From the NCBI RefSeq assembly GCF_007677875.1, contig NZ_VEDO01000002.1:1-64000 (forward strand): a stretch of 64,000 nt of DNA, given 5' to 3'. Shown here piece by piece: positions 17,764-26,814 of the stretch. Within the stretch, counting starts at the first letter, position 1, and the number at the start of each line of letters is the position of its first letter. The position numbers were made by a program, and so were the translations under genes. The notes under the pieces were generated by a model that saw only the letters and a list, made by a program, of their open reading frames with translations, searched no databases and was not told where the DNA came from. This stretch comes from Variovorax boronicumulans. GTDB taxonomy: Bacteria > Pseudomonadota > Gammaproteobacteria > Burkholderiales > Burkholderiaceae_C.

Positions 17764-20700
17764 CCAGGCGGGCGATGCCGATGCTGACGAGCAAGTCGGC
17801 CGCCGCCATCGCCCGGGTTTCTGCTTCCGCGGTCATGCGGCTTAGCCCCAGCAGCTTGCAGCAAATGCGAGCAAGCTCGGTCTTGGTAGACCCACCTGCT
17901 TGACTCAAGACATGGCGCATCAGTGACGCGACCTCTTCCAGGCAAACCTCTCCGATAGGACGTCTCGTCAGTTCGTTGTCGCTAGCCACGCGGAAGGGGC
18001 ACAGGTGCGCAGGAGTAGAACCGCTGGCCCAGTAGAAGGTTCGGTCGCCGTCCACGGTCTTCACAACCAGTGAGGGGGTTAGTTTGCGCAGTCGCTCGAC
18101 GATGCGAGGGCCGGTGCGCTCGAGGCCCCATGCGCGTGCGATGCGCTTGAACAGCACCGTCTCGAGCACTGGGCCCTCGATGTCAATGACTGCCGCGATC
18201 TGCTGCTGCAACGTTGCAGCCGAACTGAATTCGTAGAACGCCTCGGGCTTTCCCGCATCTAGCTCAGCAACCATGTAGATCGGCAAGCTCTCGGGAAGCG
18301 GTGAGACATCCTGCTGAGTTGCTGGCGAACCTAAGTCGGAAGCGTCTGCCGACCCTGCCTCGTCATCCTGCATCTGCGCGTCTGCGGATGCCTCGGCCTC
18401 TTCGGGTGCGGGTGCTTGGAGAAGCGCATCCAGCTTCGCGATCAGCTTCTCCAACTCGCGCTCGGGGTCCAGCCACCAATCCGTGGACCAGATGCGGTGC
18501 AAGCGCCAACCCAGGCCCTCAAGGATGTGCTGGCGCAGTCGGTCGCGGTCCCTTGCGGTCGCGGCGGAGTGGTAAGTGCGGCCGTCACACTCCACACCGG
18601 CAAGATAGCGTCCTGGCGCACGCGGGTCCACGATGCCTAGGTCCACACGATAGCCGGAGCATCCGACCTGGGGGTGAACAACCCATCCGCGGTCTCGCAA
18701 CATCTTGATGACGGCAGCCTCGAATGGACTGTCCGGCGTGAGGCCGGTCGGGATGGCCTGTTCGACGATGGCGCGGGGGCCCCGCTGCGCGAACTCCAGG
18801 TAGTGCTTCAAATCTCGCACCCCCGCAGCGCGCACGCGGTTCAGGTCGATCTGCTCGGGCTTGAGCGTGCTGAAGATGACCACGCCGTGCCGTGCTCGGG
18901 AGATGGCGACGTTCAGGCGCCGGTGACCTCCTTCGCCATTGAGCGGACCGAAGTTCATCGTGACCTTGCCCGAGGCGTCCGGGCCATAGGTGATGGAGAA
19001 GAAGATGATGTCGCGCTCGTCGCCCTGGACGTTCTCCAGGTTCTTCACGAACAGCGGTTCCTGGGCTGCTTGCGCCAGTGCCTTGTCCAGGGTGGCGTTC
19101 GCCCGCCGGCGTGCATCCAGCAGCGTCAGGATCAAGGTCTGCTGGGTCGAGTTGAAGGTGACCACACCGACGCTCTTGCCCTTGCCGCCTTCCTTCAGAT
19201 AGTGCTGCTCGATGGCGTCTACGATGGCATCTGCCTCGGCGCGGTTGGTGCGAGAGCCGCCCCGGTCGTACAAGCCATCGACCTTCTCGAACCGCACGGC
19301 GACATCGTCGGTGACGGGCGAAGGGAAGGTGACCAGCTCGGAGTCGTAGTAGTGGACGTTGCTGAACGTGATGAGGCTCTCGTGCCGGCTGCGGTAGTGC
19401 CACTTCAAGCTGCGGCGGTTCATGCCAGCACCTAGGCACTCGTCCAGGATGCTCTCCAGATCGTCGACCTGCTGACCATCACCGCCGCCATCGCCGCTGT
19501 CACCGCTGGAGAAGAAGCTGGTGGGAGGCAGCTGCTTCGGATCGCCGACCACAACCAGCTGCTGGCCGCGGGCGATGACCCCAACCGCGTCCCAGACAGC
19601 GATCTGGGAGGCCTCGTCGAAGACGACGAGGTCGAACTGCGAATGGCCCGCAGCCAGGTACTGCGCGACCGACAGCGGCGACATCAGCAGACACGGCTTG
19701 AGCTTCGGAAGCAGAGTCGGCATGCCTTGCACCAGTTGGCGGACGGGCATGTGCTTGCGCTGCTTCTGAAGCTCCCGGCGAAGTTTTCCCATCTCGCTGT
19801 CCGCCCCCACCAAGGCCGACGTGGCAGACGGAACCTTGACGCTGAGAGTGGCTGCGATGTAGGCCTTGGTCAGCTCCTGGAACTTGGTGTCGGCCGCGCG
19901 GAACTCATGAATCTTTCGCTCGTGGTCGGCGCTTGAGAAGCCGCGCAACACCGGGTCAGCGTCTACCGTGCGCTTGAGCCACCAGCTCCGGTAGCTGTGC
20001 TCGAAGTGGCCTTCCACATCGGCCAGTGCCACCCGACCTGACTCGACGGTCATGACAAGGCCTTGCAGGCCCTGCGCGACGGCGATGTCGCGCACATTGC
20101 GCCACAAGCACCAAGACTGCAGTGCGCGCTGAGACTGTTGCCATCGCTGCAGATGGGACTGCATGCGCTCCAGCGCGCCATTGGCATCCGCAGGTCCAGC
20201 GAGCGGCTGCACCGGCCTGGCCAGCTCGTTGACGACGTCCAGCTTGCTCAGCAGCTCGCGGTACGCATTGCGGTACTCCAGCAAGCTCCGGCCGACGGCA
20301 CCGGCTGGTTCCAACAAAGCGCGCTGCTCGCCGACCAGCGGTTCAAGGTGCTGCTGCAACGATTCGCCGAAGGCGAAGTCGCTCCCGCTCAATCTGGCGG
20401 TCGCGTCGGTGAAAGCTTTGGCCCAGGCGGCATGGTTTTCCACGGCGCTCCAGTCGGTCTGGATGCCGGAGTAAGCCTCTTGCAAAAGCGCCTCGGCCTC
20501 TGCCTGCATGCCGGCCAAGATGTGGTCCTCGTCGTTGACATCGGCAAGTGGCCCGAGTGCGGCGTCCAGCGCGGAGCCGGCAGGGGCCTTGCCGTCCTCC
20601 CGCACGGCTGCCAAGCGCCCGAGTACCGCCCTCTTCGCGAACCAGCTCTTCGGCCACCAGGCGTGGACGGCCAGGCTCCACTGACCGCGAAGTTCGACCG

Positions 20701-23665
20701 CGTTGAGCTTGGCGAACTGTGCTGTCCACCCCGCCCCGACCCGGACCCAGTGTCCTTGGCGGGCACGGCCGTGGTTCACCAAGGCCTGCACGCGGGCACG
20801 CGCCTGCGAATCGTGCGCCTTGCGGGCCAGCGGTGTAGGGACCTTGGGGGCCGCAAGCAGAACATTTGCCAGGTGATCCACCGCGGCAAGCATTTCGCTG
20901 CTTGCGCCGGACGGAGCCAGGCCAAGCAGTTGCGCGACCGATGCGAACTTGCCCTTCAGCGTTTCGGCGGCAGCGCTGAGCTGTCCAGCACCACCGACGA
21001 GCTGGTCCTGCCAAGTGGGAGACCAGTCGGGGCGGCCAATCAGTGCCAGCGGGTGGCCGTCCAGCTGGGGTAGAGCCTGGCCGAGGGCGGAAATCCGTCT
21101 GGCAAGTTCACGCAGCCTGTCCAGCTCATCGTGGCCATGGGTGTTCGGGTCCGTCCATGGCATATCGGAGCAGGGCTGGCCGTGGCGCTCAAGGCAAGTG
21201 CCGATGGCTTCGTACGCGCTCAAGCCATTCGGATGTTCTCGATGGAGCGAGTCCACGACGCCGTTGAGCTCGCGCCGCAGCGATGCGAGCCGCTCGGCCT
21301 CGCGTGACCATTCGTTCTCCGTCTTCGCTCCGCCGACTTCCAGGGCCTTGCCAAGCTGCGCGAGCACCTCGGTCTTCTTGGTCTTGGACGAGTGCAACTC
21401 CAAGCAGAACGGCGCCAGGCCGATGTCGGTTAGGCGACGGTGCACGACTTCCAGCGCGGCCATCTTCTCCGACACGAAGAGCACGGTACGCCCCTTGGCC
21501 AGGCTGTGCGCGATGATGTTCGTGATGGTCTGGCTTTTGCCCGTTCCGGGCGGGCCTTCGAGGACGAGATTGCGGCCGGAATCTACTGCACAGATCGCCG
21601 CCAGCTGTGAGGAGTCCGACAGCATCGGCGCGAAGATGTCCTGTGGCTGGTAGGCATCGTCCAGGCGCTGGCGATCCCGGTCGTCGGGCTCTGTCGCGAA
21701 CGCCTGACCAGGGTTCTCGATGAGATGCTTGACGACCTGGTTCCCCTTGAGCTGCTCGGTTCGGTCCTGCAGGTCCTTCCACATCAGGTACTTGGTGAAG
21801 GAGAAGATGCCCAGGTGGGCCTCGTCGAGCACCTCCCACTTCGCGATGTCACGCACGGCCAGGCGGAAGGCCTGGAGGATGCGCTGCACATCGACGCCTT
21901 TCTCGTCGGTCGGCGCGACGTCCAGGCCCGGCACCTTCAATTCGAAGGCGCTACGCAGCAGCTGGAGCAACGTGGGGTTGACGATGGCCTCGTCGTCGTG
22001 GCGAGCGAGCCGGTAGCCGCTCCGCACGGACTGGCGGGTAAGCGTGACCGGAACTAGAAGAATTGGGGCCAGGTGCGACGCTTCGGATTTCTCAGCTTCA
22101 GTCCACTTGAGCAGGCCGATGGCCAAGTACAGGGTGTTTGCTCCGCCTTCCTCGAGACCAGTTTTCGCCGCCGAATGGATGCCGAGCAGATTGCCGTCGA
22201 GCGTCTCCGGCCGCACCCGGGCGATCAGCGCCTTATTGGCCAGCGCATCCTTCGCCATGTCGTCCAGCGGCGCGCGGCCAGTGCGCCCGGCATGCACCTG
22301 GGCCATCCGAGGGTCGGCGCCGTCCGCGAAGGACGTGGGCAGAGGTTTGACGTTGAACTCCTGGCCTTCCGCCAGCGCATCCTCCAGCGCGGCGAGGTCG
22401 GGAGCAACCAGCTGCAGTGTGGTCTTTGTGGTCTTGAAGTTCAGCAGCCGATTGCGCAGTGTCAGGTCCAACAGCTTGGCCTTCCATTTCGCGAGCCGTC
22501 CCTCGGGCGTATCTTCGGCCGCAATGTCGATGGGGGCCAGCGAATCCGGGTCCAGTGGGGGGAGCACCGGCAACGGCTCGATGTCCTCCGCGACGAGCGC
22601 AGCATCGTCCATGGTGGCCCGCGCCATAGTTACCCGGCTCGGAAGCGGTCTGATCTGCGCGCCGCGAGCCATGAAGACGTCGATGACAAACAGGAACTCG
22701 TCCGAGTCCAAGTGTTCCTGCCCGCGCTCCAACGCGATTCGCAACGACGGCCGATGGCTTGCATGAAGTGCAACCCCTGTAGTCTCAAAGGCGATGAACT
22801 CGCCGGTGGTCACTCGCTTGCGAACATCCTGAGCATCGTCCAACAATGGATGGGCAAACGATGCCTGGTGCAACCATACGCCCACCCAGGCATGCCCTTT
22901 CTTGAATAGGACGGCGGAGCGCAGCCCGGCCTGTTCAAGGCACGAGCAGAACAGCATGGCGAGGTCCAGGCAGGTGGCGACCTTGGCTTCAAGAATGCGG
23001 TCGGGCGTGCGAATCTTCTGCCCGTCATTGCCGAAGGAGGCGGGTGGCTCTGCGTACTGCAGGTTCTCCGCTGCAATGGTGCTGTAGATGGCCGAAACCT
23101 GCTTCCACACTACCTCACGGTTCTTGGACTGGTACCCGTCCATTGACAGCTCTGGATGCGACTTGCGCAGCAGCTGCGAAGCCTTGCCGACAAGGATGTC
23201 GACGGCTGGATTGTTGGGCATCGAGAAGGCGGCCAGGAGTTCCGGAAGCGCCCGGGTTCCTGCCCACTGGTCATAGGCGAGCACCTGGAGCGGCCGCACC
23301 GTGCGTGCCAGCTCTCCTCCGTTGGCGGCAGCGACCGCGGTGAGCGATGCCATCAGACTTTCTTGGAGGTCCGACAGGAAGGCATGGTCTGGATGCAGGT
23401 CGACTGGCGACACAGCCCGTGACTCTTTCGGACCCAACAGTTCAAAACGAAACTTCGCGCCACGGGCGAACGCCGGATTGCAGGTCAAGACCAACTCAAT
23501 GCCCTCGACTGGCTCGTCACCGTGGTTTGTGACTCGCAAAGAGCGAACTACCGGGACCGCGTTTTGAATTGACGCATAGCCGACTGTTGCGTCAGCTTCG
23601 ATTTCGATACCCAAGCCCGCCAACGTCGGTGTCTGCTCGGGCGCAAGAGTCGTCGACTCGTCCAT
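17738..23665 (-). CDS. DUF4011/SF1 helicase/REase multi-domain protein (DUF3320 C-terminus), likely defence protein
   Basis: 1975 aa. Order: beta-rich N-terminus (1-100); a transglutaminase-like core with C232 (TCLDLA), H258 (GHAWVGVW) and probably D276; DUF4011 from about 385 (LAKWKAKLLDLTLRNRLLNF); SF1 helicase with Walker A GPPGTGKS at 704-711, Walker B VVFDEASQ at about 1347, GDPKQLPPTSFF at 1374 and motif VI HRRLNVAISRARHG at 1581; an Vsr/DUF559-like nuclease (YRVDLGIVD, then AGVECDGRTYHS at about 1689-1700); and a DUF3320-like C-terminus. A strong AGGAGG precedes the ATG. From memory this DUF4011-helicase-Vsr plan is that of the phage-defence protein called Hhe; the attached sigma-4-like partner is unusual. 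It probably unwinds and cuts invading DNA. Confidence 0.85.
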   Translation of the reverse strand: MDESTTLAPEQTPTLAGLGIEIEADATVGYASIQNAVPVVRSLRVTNHGDEPVEGIELVLTCNPAFARGAKFRFELLGPKESRAVSPVDLHPDHAFLSDLQESLMASLTAVAAANGGELARTVRPLQVLAYDQWAGTRALPELLAAFSMPNNPAVDILVGKASQLLRKSHPELSMDGYQSKNREVVWKQVSAIYSTIAAENLQYAEPPASFGNDGQKIRTPDRILEAKVATCLDLAMLFCSCLEQAGLRSAVLFKKGHAWVGVWLHQASFAHPLLDDAQDVRKRVTTGEFIAFETTGVALHASHRPSLRIALERGQEHLDSDEFLFVIDVFMARGAQIRPLPSRVTMARATMDDAALVAEDIEPLPVLPPLDPDSLAPIDIAAEDTPEGRLAKWKAKLLDLTLRNRLLNFKTTKTTLQLVAPDLAALEDALAEGQEFNVKPLPTSFADGADPRMAQVHAGRTGRAPLDDMAKDALANKALIARVRPETLDGNLLGIHSAAKTGLEEGGANTLYLAIGLLKWTEAEKSEASHLAPILLVPVTLTRQSVRSGYRLARHDDEAIVNPTLLQLLRSAFELKVPGLDVAPTDEKGVDVQRILQAFRLAVRDIAKWEVLDEAHLGIFSFTKYLMWKDLQDRTEQLKGNQVVKHLIENPGQAFATEPDDRDRQRLDDAYQPQDIFAPMLSDSSQLAAICAVDSGRNLVLEGPPGTGKSQTITNIIAHSLAKGRTVLFVSEKMAALEVVHRRLTDIGLAPFCLELHSSKTKKTEVLAQLGKALEVGGAKTENEWSREAERLASLRRELNGVVDSLHREHPNGLSAYEAIGTCLERHGQPCSDMPWTDPNTHGHDELDRLRELARRISALGQALPQLDGHPLALIGRPDWSPTWQDQLVGGAGQLSAAAETLKGKFASVAQLLGLAPSGASSEMLAAVDHLANVLLAAPKVPTPLARKAHDSQARARVQALVNHGRARQGHWVRVGAGWTAQFAKLNAVELRGQWSLAVHAWWPKSWFAKRAVLGRLAAVREDGKAPAGSALDAALGPLADVNDEDHILAGMQAEAEALLQEAYSGIQTDWSAVENHAAWAKAFTDATARLSGSDFAFGESLQQHLEPLVGEQRALLEPAGAVGRSLLEYRNAYRELLSKLDVVNELARPVQPLAGPADANGALERMQSHLQRWQQSQRALQSWCLWRNVRDIAVAQGLQGLVMTVESGRVALADVEGHFEHSYRSWWLKRTVDADPVLRGFSSADHERKIHEFRAADTKFQELTKAYIAATLSVKVPSATSALVGADSEMGKLRRELQKQRKHMPVRQLVQGMPTLLPKLKPCLLMSPLSVAQYLAAGHSQFDLVVFDEASQIAVWDAVGVIARGQQLVVVGDPKQLPPTSFFSSGDSGDGGGDGQQVDDLESILDECLGAGMNRRSLKWHYRSRHESLITFSNVHYYDSELVTFPSPVTDDVAVRFEKVDGLYDRGGSRTNRAEADAIVDAIEQHYLKEGGKGKSVGVVTFNSTQQTLILTLLDARRRANATLDKALAQAAQEPLFVKNLENVQGDERDIIFFSITYGPDASGKVTMNFGPLNGEGGHRRLNVAISRARHGVVIFSTLKPEQIDLNRVRAAGVRDLKHYLEFAQRGPRAIVEQAIPTGLTPDSPFEAAVIKMLRDRGWVVHPQVGCSGYRVDLGIVDPRAPGRYLAGVECDGRTYHSAATARDRDRLRQHILEGLGWRLHRIWSTDWWLDPERELEKLIAKLDALLQAPAPEEAEASADAQMQDDEAGSADASDLGSPATQQDVSPLPESLPIYMVAELDAGKPEAFYEFSSAATLQQQIAAVIDIEGPVLETVLFKRIARAWGLERTGPRIVERLRKLTPSLVVKTVDGDRTFYWASGSTPAHLCPFRVASDNELTRRPIGEVCLEEVASLMRHVLSQAGGSTKTELARICCKLLGLSRMTAEAETRAMAAADLLVSIGIARLDGDAIRLL

Positions 23666-23904
23666 TCGTCCTCCTAGGTTGCACCGAATGTAACTGGCGA
23701 GCTACAACTTCTGGGTCGACGAACCGCGCCCGCATGCGTAGGTTGGAGGAGAGGCAGGGCCGACCGCCGTATGCCAGCGGCCAGGCGACCCAAGGTGCAA
23801 CGCATATGAGACCCTATAGCCGGGTGGCGTGCGCGGTTCGCGTGTTCACCGATATTCGTTGGCTGGCAGATGAGAAAAGTTGCTCTGCCGTAGCTTTTCG
23901 GAGT

Positions 23905-24456
23905 TTATTGCCCCCAAAACTTGGAAACGAAACGCATGGCGATCCAGTTAACAAGAATTAAGCCGACGAAGCCTGCAAATCCAAGAGCGTAGCTTTGTGG
24001 GTGGATGATGGACCAGGTCGCACTTGGAACCAACGCTGCAATGATGATTGTCCCCCATATGACGCAGGAGCTAACAGTCCCAAAGGCTCGAATTCCCCTA
24101 TTGATAAAGGCCTCTCGGTACTTTTCCCTTCGTTCTCGAACCTGAATCAGTGATGGATAGCGTGCCAAGAACTGAACGTCTAGTATGTTTGTAATGTCCG
24201 CATCCCTGTCAATCATTCCTTTAAGTCTGATATACGTCCAGTTAAAAACGATGCCCATTATCCAGATCAAAAAGGCGATGGAAATCAAGGCGGTTCTATT
24301 GCCGCCGGCCTCTGCCTTCTCCACAATAACTATATAGCCGCCAGCTATGGTTAGGTAAACGCTGAAAAAGATGTTTCTCAGCGTCTCGTTGTGGTGAATG
24401 TTTGACCAAGTAGTCTCGAGATACTTCAGGGATATTTCAATCTCATTTGATTCCAT
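23905..24456 (-). CDS. Hypothetical membrane protein with four transmembrane helices
   Basis: 183 aa from the ATG at 24456, chosen because GGAGG lies directly before it; a longer frame to 24603 lacks such a site. Hydrophobic segments: IFFSVYLTIAGGYIVIV, ISIAFLIWIMGIVFNW, VSSCVIWGTIIIAALV and FAGFVGLILVNWIAM. Between the second and third is a long charged helix (VRERREKYREAFINR). The gene is clearly A/T-rich against its neighbours, a sign of recent transfer. Small multi-helix membrane proteins of this kind often accompany defence genes, but nothing in the sequence fixes the role. Confidence 0.6.
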   Translation of the reverse strand: MESNEIEISLKYLETTWSNIHHNETLRNIFFSVYLTIAGGYIVIVEKAEAGGNRTALISIAFLIWIMGIVFNWTYIRLKGMIDRDADITNILDVQFLARYPSLIQVRERREKYREAFINRGIRAFGTVSSCVIWGTIIIAALVPSATWSIIHPQSYALGFAGFVGLILVNWIAMRFVSKFWGQ

Positions 24457-24639
24457 TGAGCCTCCAAGAAAAAGTTGGGAGGATGGCTGGGCTAGCATCT
24501 GATTTCCAGCGGAAGTTGTATCGAAGGATTTGATTGTGCAGCGCGCCTTTCTTTGAGGTAGTGTGGCGAATAATCTGGGGGGATTTTTTGTGCGCATTTC
24601 CATCTCCCTTGATGGAAATTTAGCGCTCTAGCGGCGATT

Positions 24640-25236
24640 CTATTTTTCCTCGCGTTGAAGTAGAGCTGTCCTAACGGCGGTGACCAATTTCTCTCTCAAC
24701 TGAAATGACTCGCGAAACCCATGACTAAGTTCCATCTGAACACCCATGCCGTTGCGGCCGCGGTTGCAGATGTTTTTGGGATGCGTCGCTGGAAATCTGT
24801 GACCTTCAGTGAAGTTCTGAAGGCCTGCGCGCGTGAGGCTACCTGCAATCTGAGCTGTAAGTACCTTGTCCAGCCCCCCGAGGAGGACGACAGGGTCGTC
24901 ACCCCTGCAGCCGTGAACGGTTAGCACCTCGTCGCAGGTACTCACCAGCTTGAGGCACGCCGGCTCGTCGAAATAGTGGCTTGTCAGGTGTAAAGCGGCG
25001 TAATTCTCACTCTGTCTACAACCTTCAAAGAGGTAGAGCGAGAACTCAGCGCCTGCGATGCCTGTCGCGATTTCGGATGTGAACTCCTCAATAAGACCCC
25101 CATGAGGTGCGACAACGGCGACCTTCGCCCCAGTCCTTTGTTCAAGCTTGATGCGGTAGTCAACCCCTTCGACGTTTTCTGCAGCAAGTTCGGCGAACGA
25201 ATGGAAGTTCTTGGCTTGAGGGGTTGGGCGTGTCAT
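24640..25236 (-). CDS. Poly-gamma-glutamate hydrolase family protein
   Basis: 198 aa. The conserved blocks of PghP-like zinc hydrolases are present in order: VVAPHGGLIEEFTSEIA, FSLYLFEG, LHLTSHYFDEP, VLTVHGCRGDD, and NICNRGRNGMGVQMELS. His and Glu residues in the first, third and last blocks are the expected zinc and catalytic residues. The family includes phage enzymes that cut poly-gamma-glutamate capsule, and uncharacterised bacterial homologues; the latter are also common on mobile elements. No signal peptide is visible, so it would act in the cytoplasm. It sits between the membrane protein and the integrase on the same strand. Confidence 0.8.
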   Translation of the reverse strand: MTRPTPQAKNFHSFAELAAENVEGVDYRIKLEQRTGAKVAVVAPHGGLIEEFTSEIATGIAGAEFSLYLFEGCRQSENYAALHLTSHYFDEPACLKLVSTCDEVLTVHGCRGDDPVVLLGGLDKVLTAQIAGSLTRAGLQNFTEGHRFPATHPKNICNRGRNGMGVQMELSHGFRESFQLREKLVTAVRTALLQREEK

Positions 25237-25272
25237 GTCGCCCAGTCTATGCTGGCGGTTGCATAGGCTGAA

Positions 25273-26616
25273 TCAGATGAGGTGAGCGTCGTCGAAGTCG
25301 ACGTGCGGTGGGCCAGATGGAGGAAGCGGTGTGGCAATCAGCAAAGCTGAGAGTGCCGACGTCGCGCGGCTCTTCACGAGCTTGTGGTAATGCCGGTCGA
25401 TCATCAACAAACTGGTGCCGGCCAGCTTGGCCACGGTAGCCAAGTCCAGCCCGCCGATGACAAGGTCCGTGATGACCGAATGCCGTACCGTGTAGATCGT
25501 TGCTTCATCTGGCAGGCCGGCGGCCCTCACGGCGTCCTTGACTGGGCCCTTCCAACTGTCTTTGTCCCAGCGCTTTCCGTTAGCGCGCTGGAACAGGTAG
25601 GCACTGCGGGGCTTGCCTTCTGCTGCGGCTTCGAAGACCTTCAGGGTAGTTTCCGGCAGTGGCAAGGTGCGACCGCTGCCGGCCTTGTCGCGGCCGATAG
25701 TCAGCAGCGAATTCCGTGAATCGAGCTGGCGGACTTTGAGTCGAGCCAGCGCGCCGGGCCGTACAGGCAGGAGTGACATGGCTTGAATAAACGGACGAAT
25801 CTCGGCATCGGTAGCTGCGACCAGCGCACCGCGCTGGTCGAGAGTCAGTTCGATGTTGTGATGGCCAAGGCGCGCATCTTCCTCGGTTGCTTCCGCGTCT
25901 TCGTCGTCCTCTCGGGGTTTCTGCTTCTTTATAGGTTTCAATGCTTCCGCCCAAGCATCGTCAGTTGCGACAAGCTTTTCGCTCTTCGCATGGTTCAGGG
26001 CGGCGCGCAAAGCTGTCATATCCCGGTTTGCCGTATGCATCGAACGTGGCCGGGTGAGCGGTGTTTCCCTGGCATCCCGGTTGATTTTGGCCGGCTGCTG
26101 TTCCATGAATTTGCGCCAGGCATCTAGGTGGCTGCTGGTCAGCTTCGCCAAGGCAATCTTGCCTACGGGAGCGTTGTTCACCCACCGCTCGAACCGGCCC
26201 TCAACGTCCACGGCAGCATCATGGCCATCAGCTTCGCGCTTGTGCTTTGCGTACGCCGCGCACGCTTCCTTGACCGTAAGCTCCTTGGGGCGGCCAATAC
26301 GGCCGACCGTCTCGAACCACTCTTCGGCCGCCTTCTTGGCAGCCCCGAAACGCTCGTTGCGAGGCAAGTTCCCGAACTCGCCGAGACCTTCTTTGAGCGT
26401 CTTCGTCGTTCCCGGGGCGGTGTACTTTGCCCACCAGATTTCAGAACCGGCGGTCATCTTGCGGAGGCCAAGCTGGCAGCCCTTGTCGAGTTTTTGCCAG
26501 TACGGCGACTCGCGCACTTTGAGCTTGTCGCGGGCCGCGACGGTGCTTAGGTTGACGTTCGTGAGGCGCGTTGCTTTGAGTTCGGTGTCGGCGATCTGGT
26601 TGGGCTTGCGGGCCAT
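25273..26616 (-). CDS. Site-specific tyrosine integrase of the island
   Basis: 447 aa from the ATG at 26616, preceded by AGGAG; an upstream ATG at 26643 is less well supported. The N-terminal part resembles the DNA-binding arm domain of tRNA-targeting integrases, the middle (ANRDMTALRAALNHAKSEKL) is the core-binding helical region, and the catalytic domain shows LPVRPGALARLKV, YTVRHSVITDLVI (the usual His of HxxR is Tyr here) and the nucleophile in DRHYHKL. It is transcribed away from the tRNA-Val fragment 140 bp away, the standard position for an enzyme that inserted the island at that tRNA. Confidence 0.92.
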   Translation of the reverse strand: MARKPNQIADTELKATRLTNVNLSTVAARDKLKVRESPYWQKLDKGCQLGLRKMTAGSEIWWAKYTAPGTTKTLKEGLGEFGNLPRNERFGAAKKAAEEWFETVGRIGRPKELTVKEACAAYAKHKREADGHDAAVDVEGRFERWVNNAPVGKIALAKLTSSHLDAWRKFMEQQPAKINRDARETPLTRPRSMHTANRDMTALRAALNHAKSEKLVATDDAWAEALKPIKKQKPREDDEDAEATEEDARLGHHNIELTLDQRGALVAATDAEIRPFIQAMSLLPVRPGALARLKVRQLDSRNSLLTIGRDKAGSGRTLPLPETTLKVFEAAAEGKPRSAYLFQRANGKRWDKDSWKGPVKDAVRAAGLPDEATIYTVRHSVITDLVIGGLDLATVAKLAGTSLLMIDRHYHKLVKSRATSALSALLIATPLPPSGPPHVDFDDAHLI

Positions 26617-26682
26617 CTCTGCTCCTTTTGGACCAGCCGCCATTGTCGTCTAAGGTGGTCCAAAACTGGTCTAAACCAGGGT

Positions 26683-26749
26683 GCACTTACGTGGACCTTG
26701 CTGGACCTTTCTCCTAGGAGAAGTCGTCCAGTGAGGTCCAGGAAAGTGC
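26683..26749. repeat. 67-bp imperfect palindrome in the attachment region
   Basis: The centre is a perfect 14-bp palindrome TTCTCCTAGGAGAA (26709-26722). Matching arms are CTGGAC (26701-26706) with GTCCAG (26726-26731), TGGACC (26692-26697) with GGTCCA (26735-26740), and GCACTT (26683-26688) with AAGTGC (26744-26749). Further copies of the same unit, GGTCCA at 26657 and CTGGT/ACCAG at 26666-26679, extend toward the integrase start. Repeated sites beside the crossover are typical of integrase or excisionase binding; they may also be an integrase operator. Confidence 0.8.
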
Positions 26750-26756
26750 AGTTTCT

Positions 26757-26806
26757 CTGCCTTCACACGGCAGGGGTCGCAGGTTCGAAGCCTGCACCGC
26801 CCACCA
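26757..26806 (+). tRNA. tRNA-Val(CAC) 3' fragment (attachment site right end)
   Basis: The 50 nt contain the anticodon stem-loop CTGCC-TTCACAC-GGCAG (anticodon CAC), the variable loop, the T arm GCAGG-TTCGAAG-CCTGC, the 3' acceptor strand ACCGCCC and the encoded CCA at 26804-26806. The 5' acceptor strand and D arm are absent, being replaced by the palindrome-rich att sequence. It is not a functional tRNA. The intact gene is expected at the other end of the island, outside the window. Confidence 0.88.
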
Positions 26807-26814
26807 ATCCGAAG

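Larger units (their letters stand above)
1..26806. mobile_element. Genomic island integrated in tRNA-Val, right-hand part
   Basis: The right end is defined by an integrase, an att-like palindrome and a 50-nt tRNA-Val(CAC) 3' fragment ending at 26806; the sequence beyond is ordinary core chromosome. The cargo is mosaic: A/T-rich blocks (about 700-3300 and 23900-24640) alternate with GC-rich ones, and the genes are unknowns, a mutasome, a second recombinase and a helicase-nuclease. No second copy of the tRNA fragment was seen, so the left boundary is outside the window. Calling it one island rather than several stacked insertions is inference; the second recombinase at 13280-15340 could mark an internal element. 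Confidence 0.8.
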
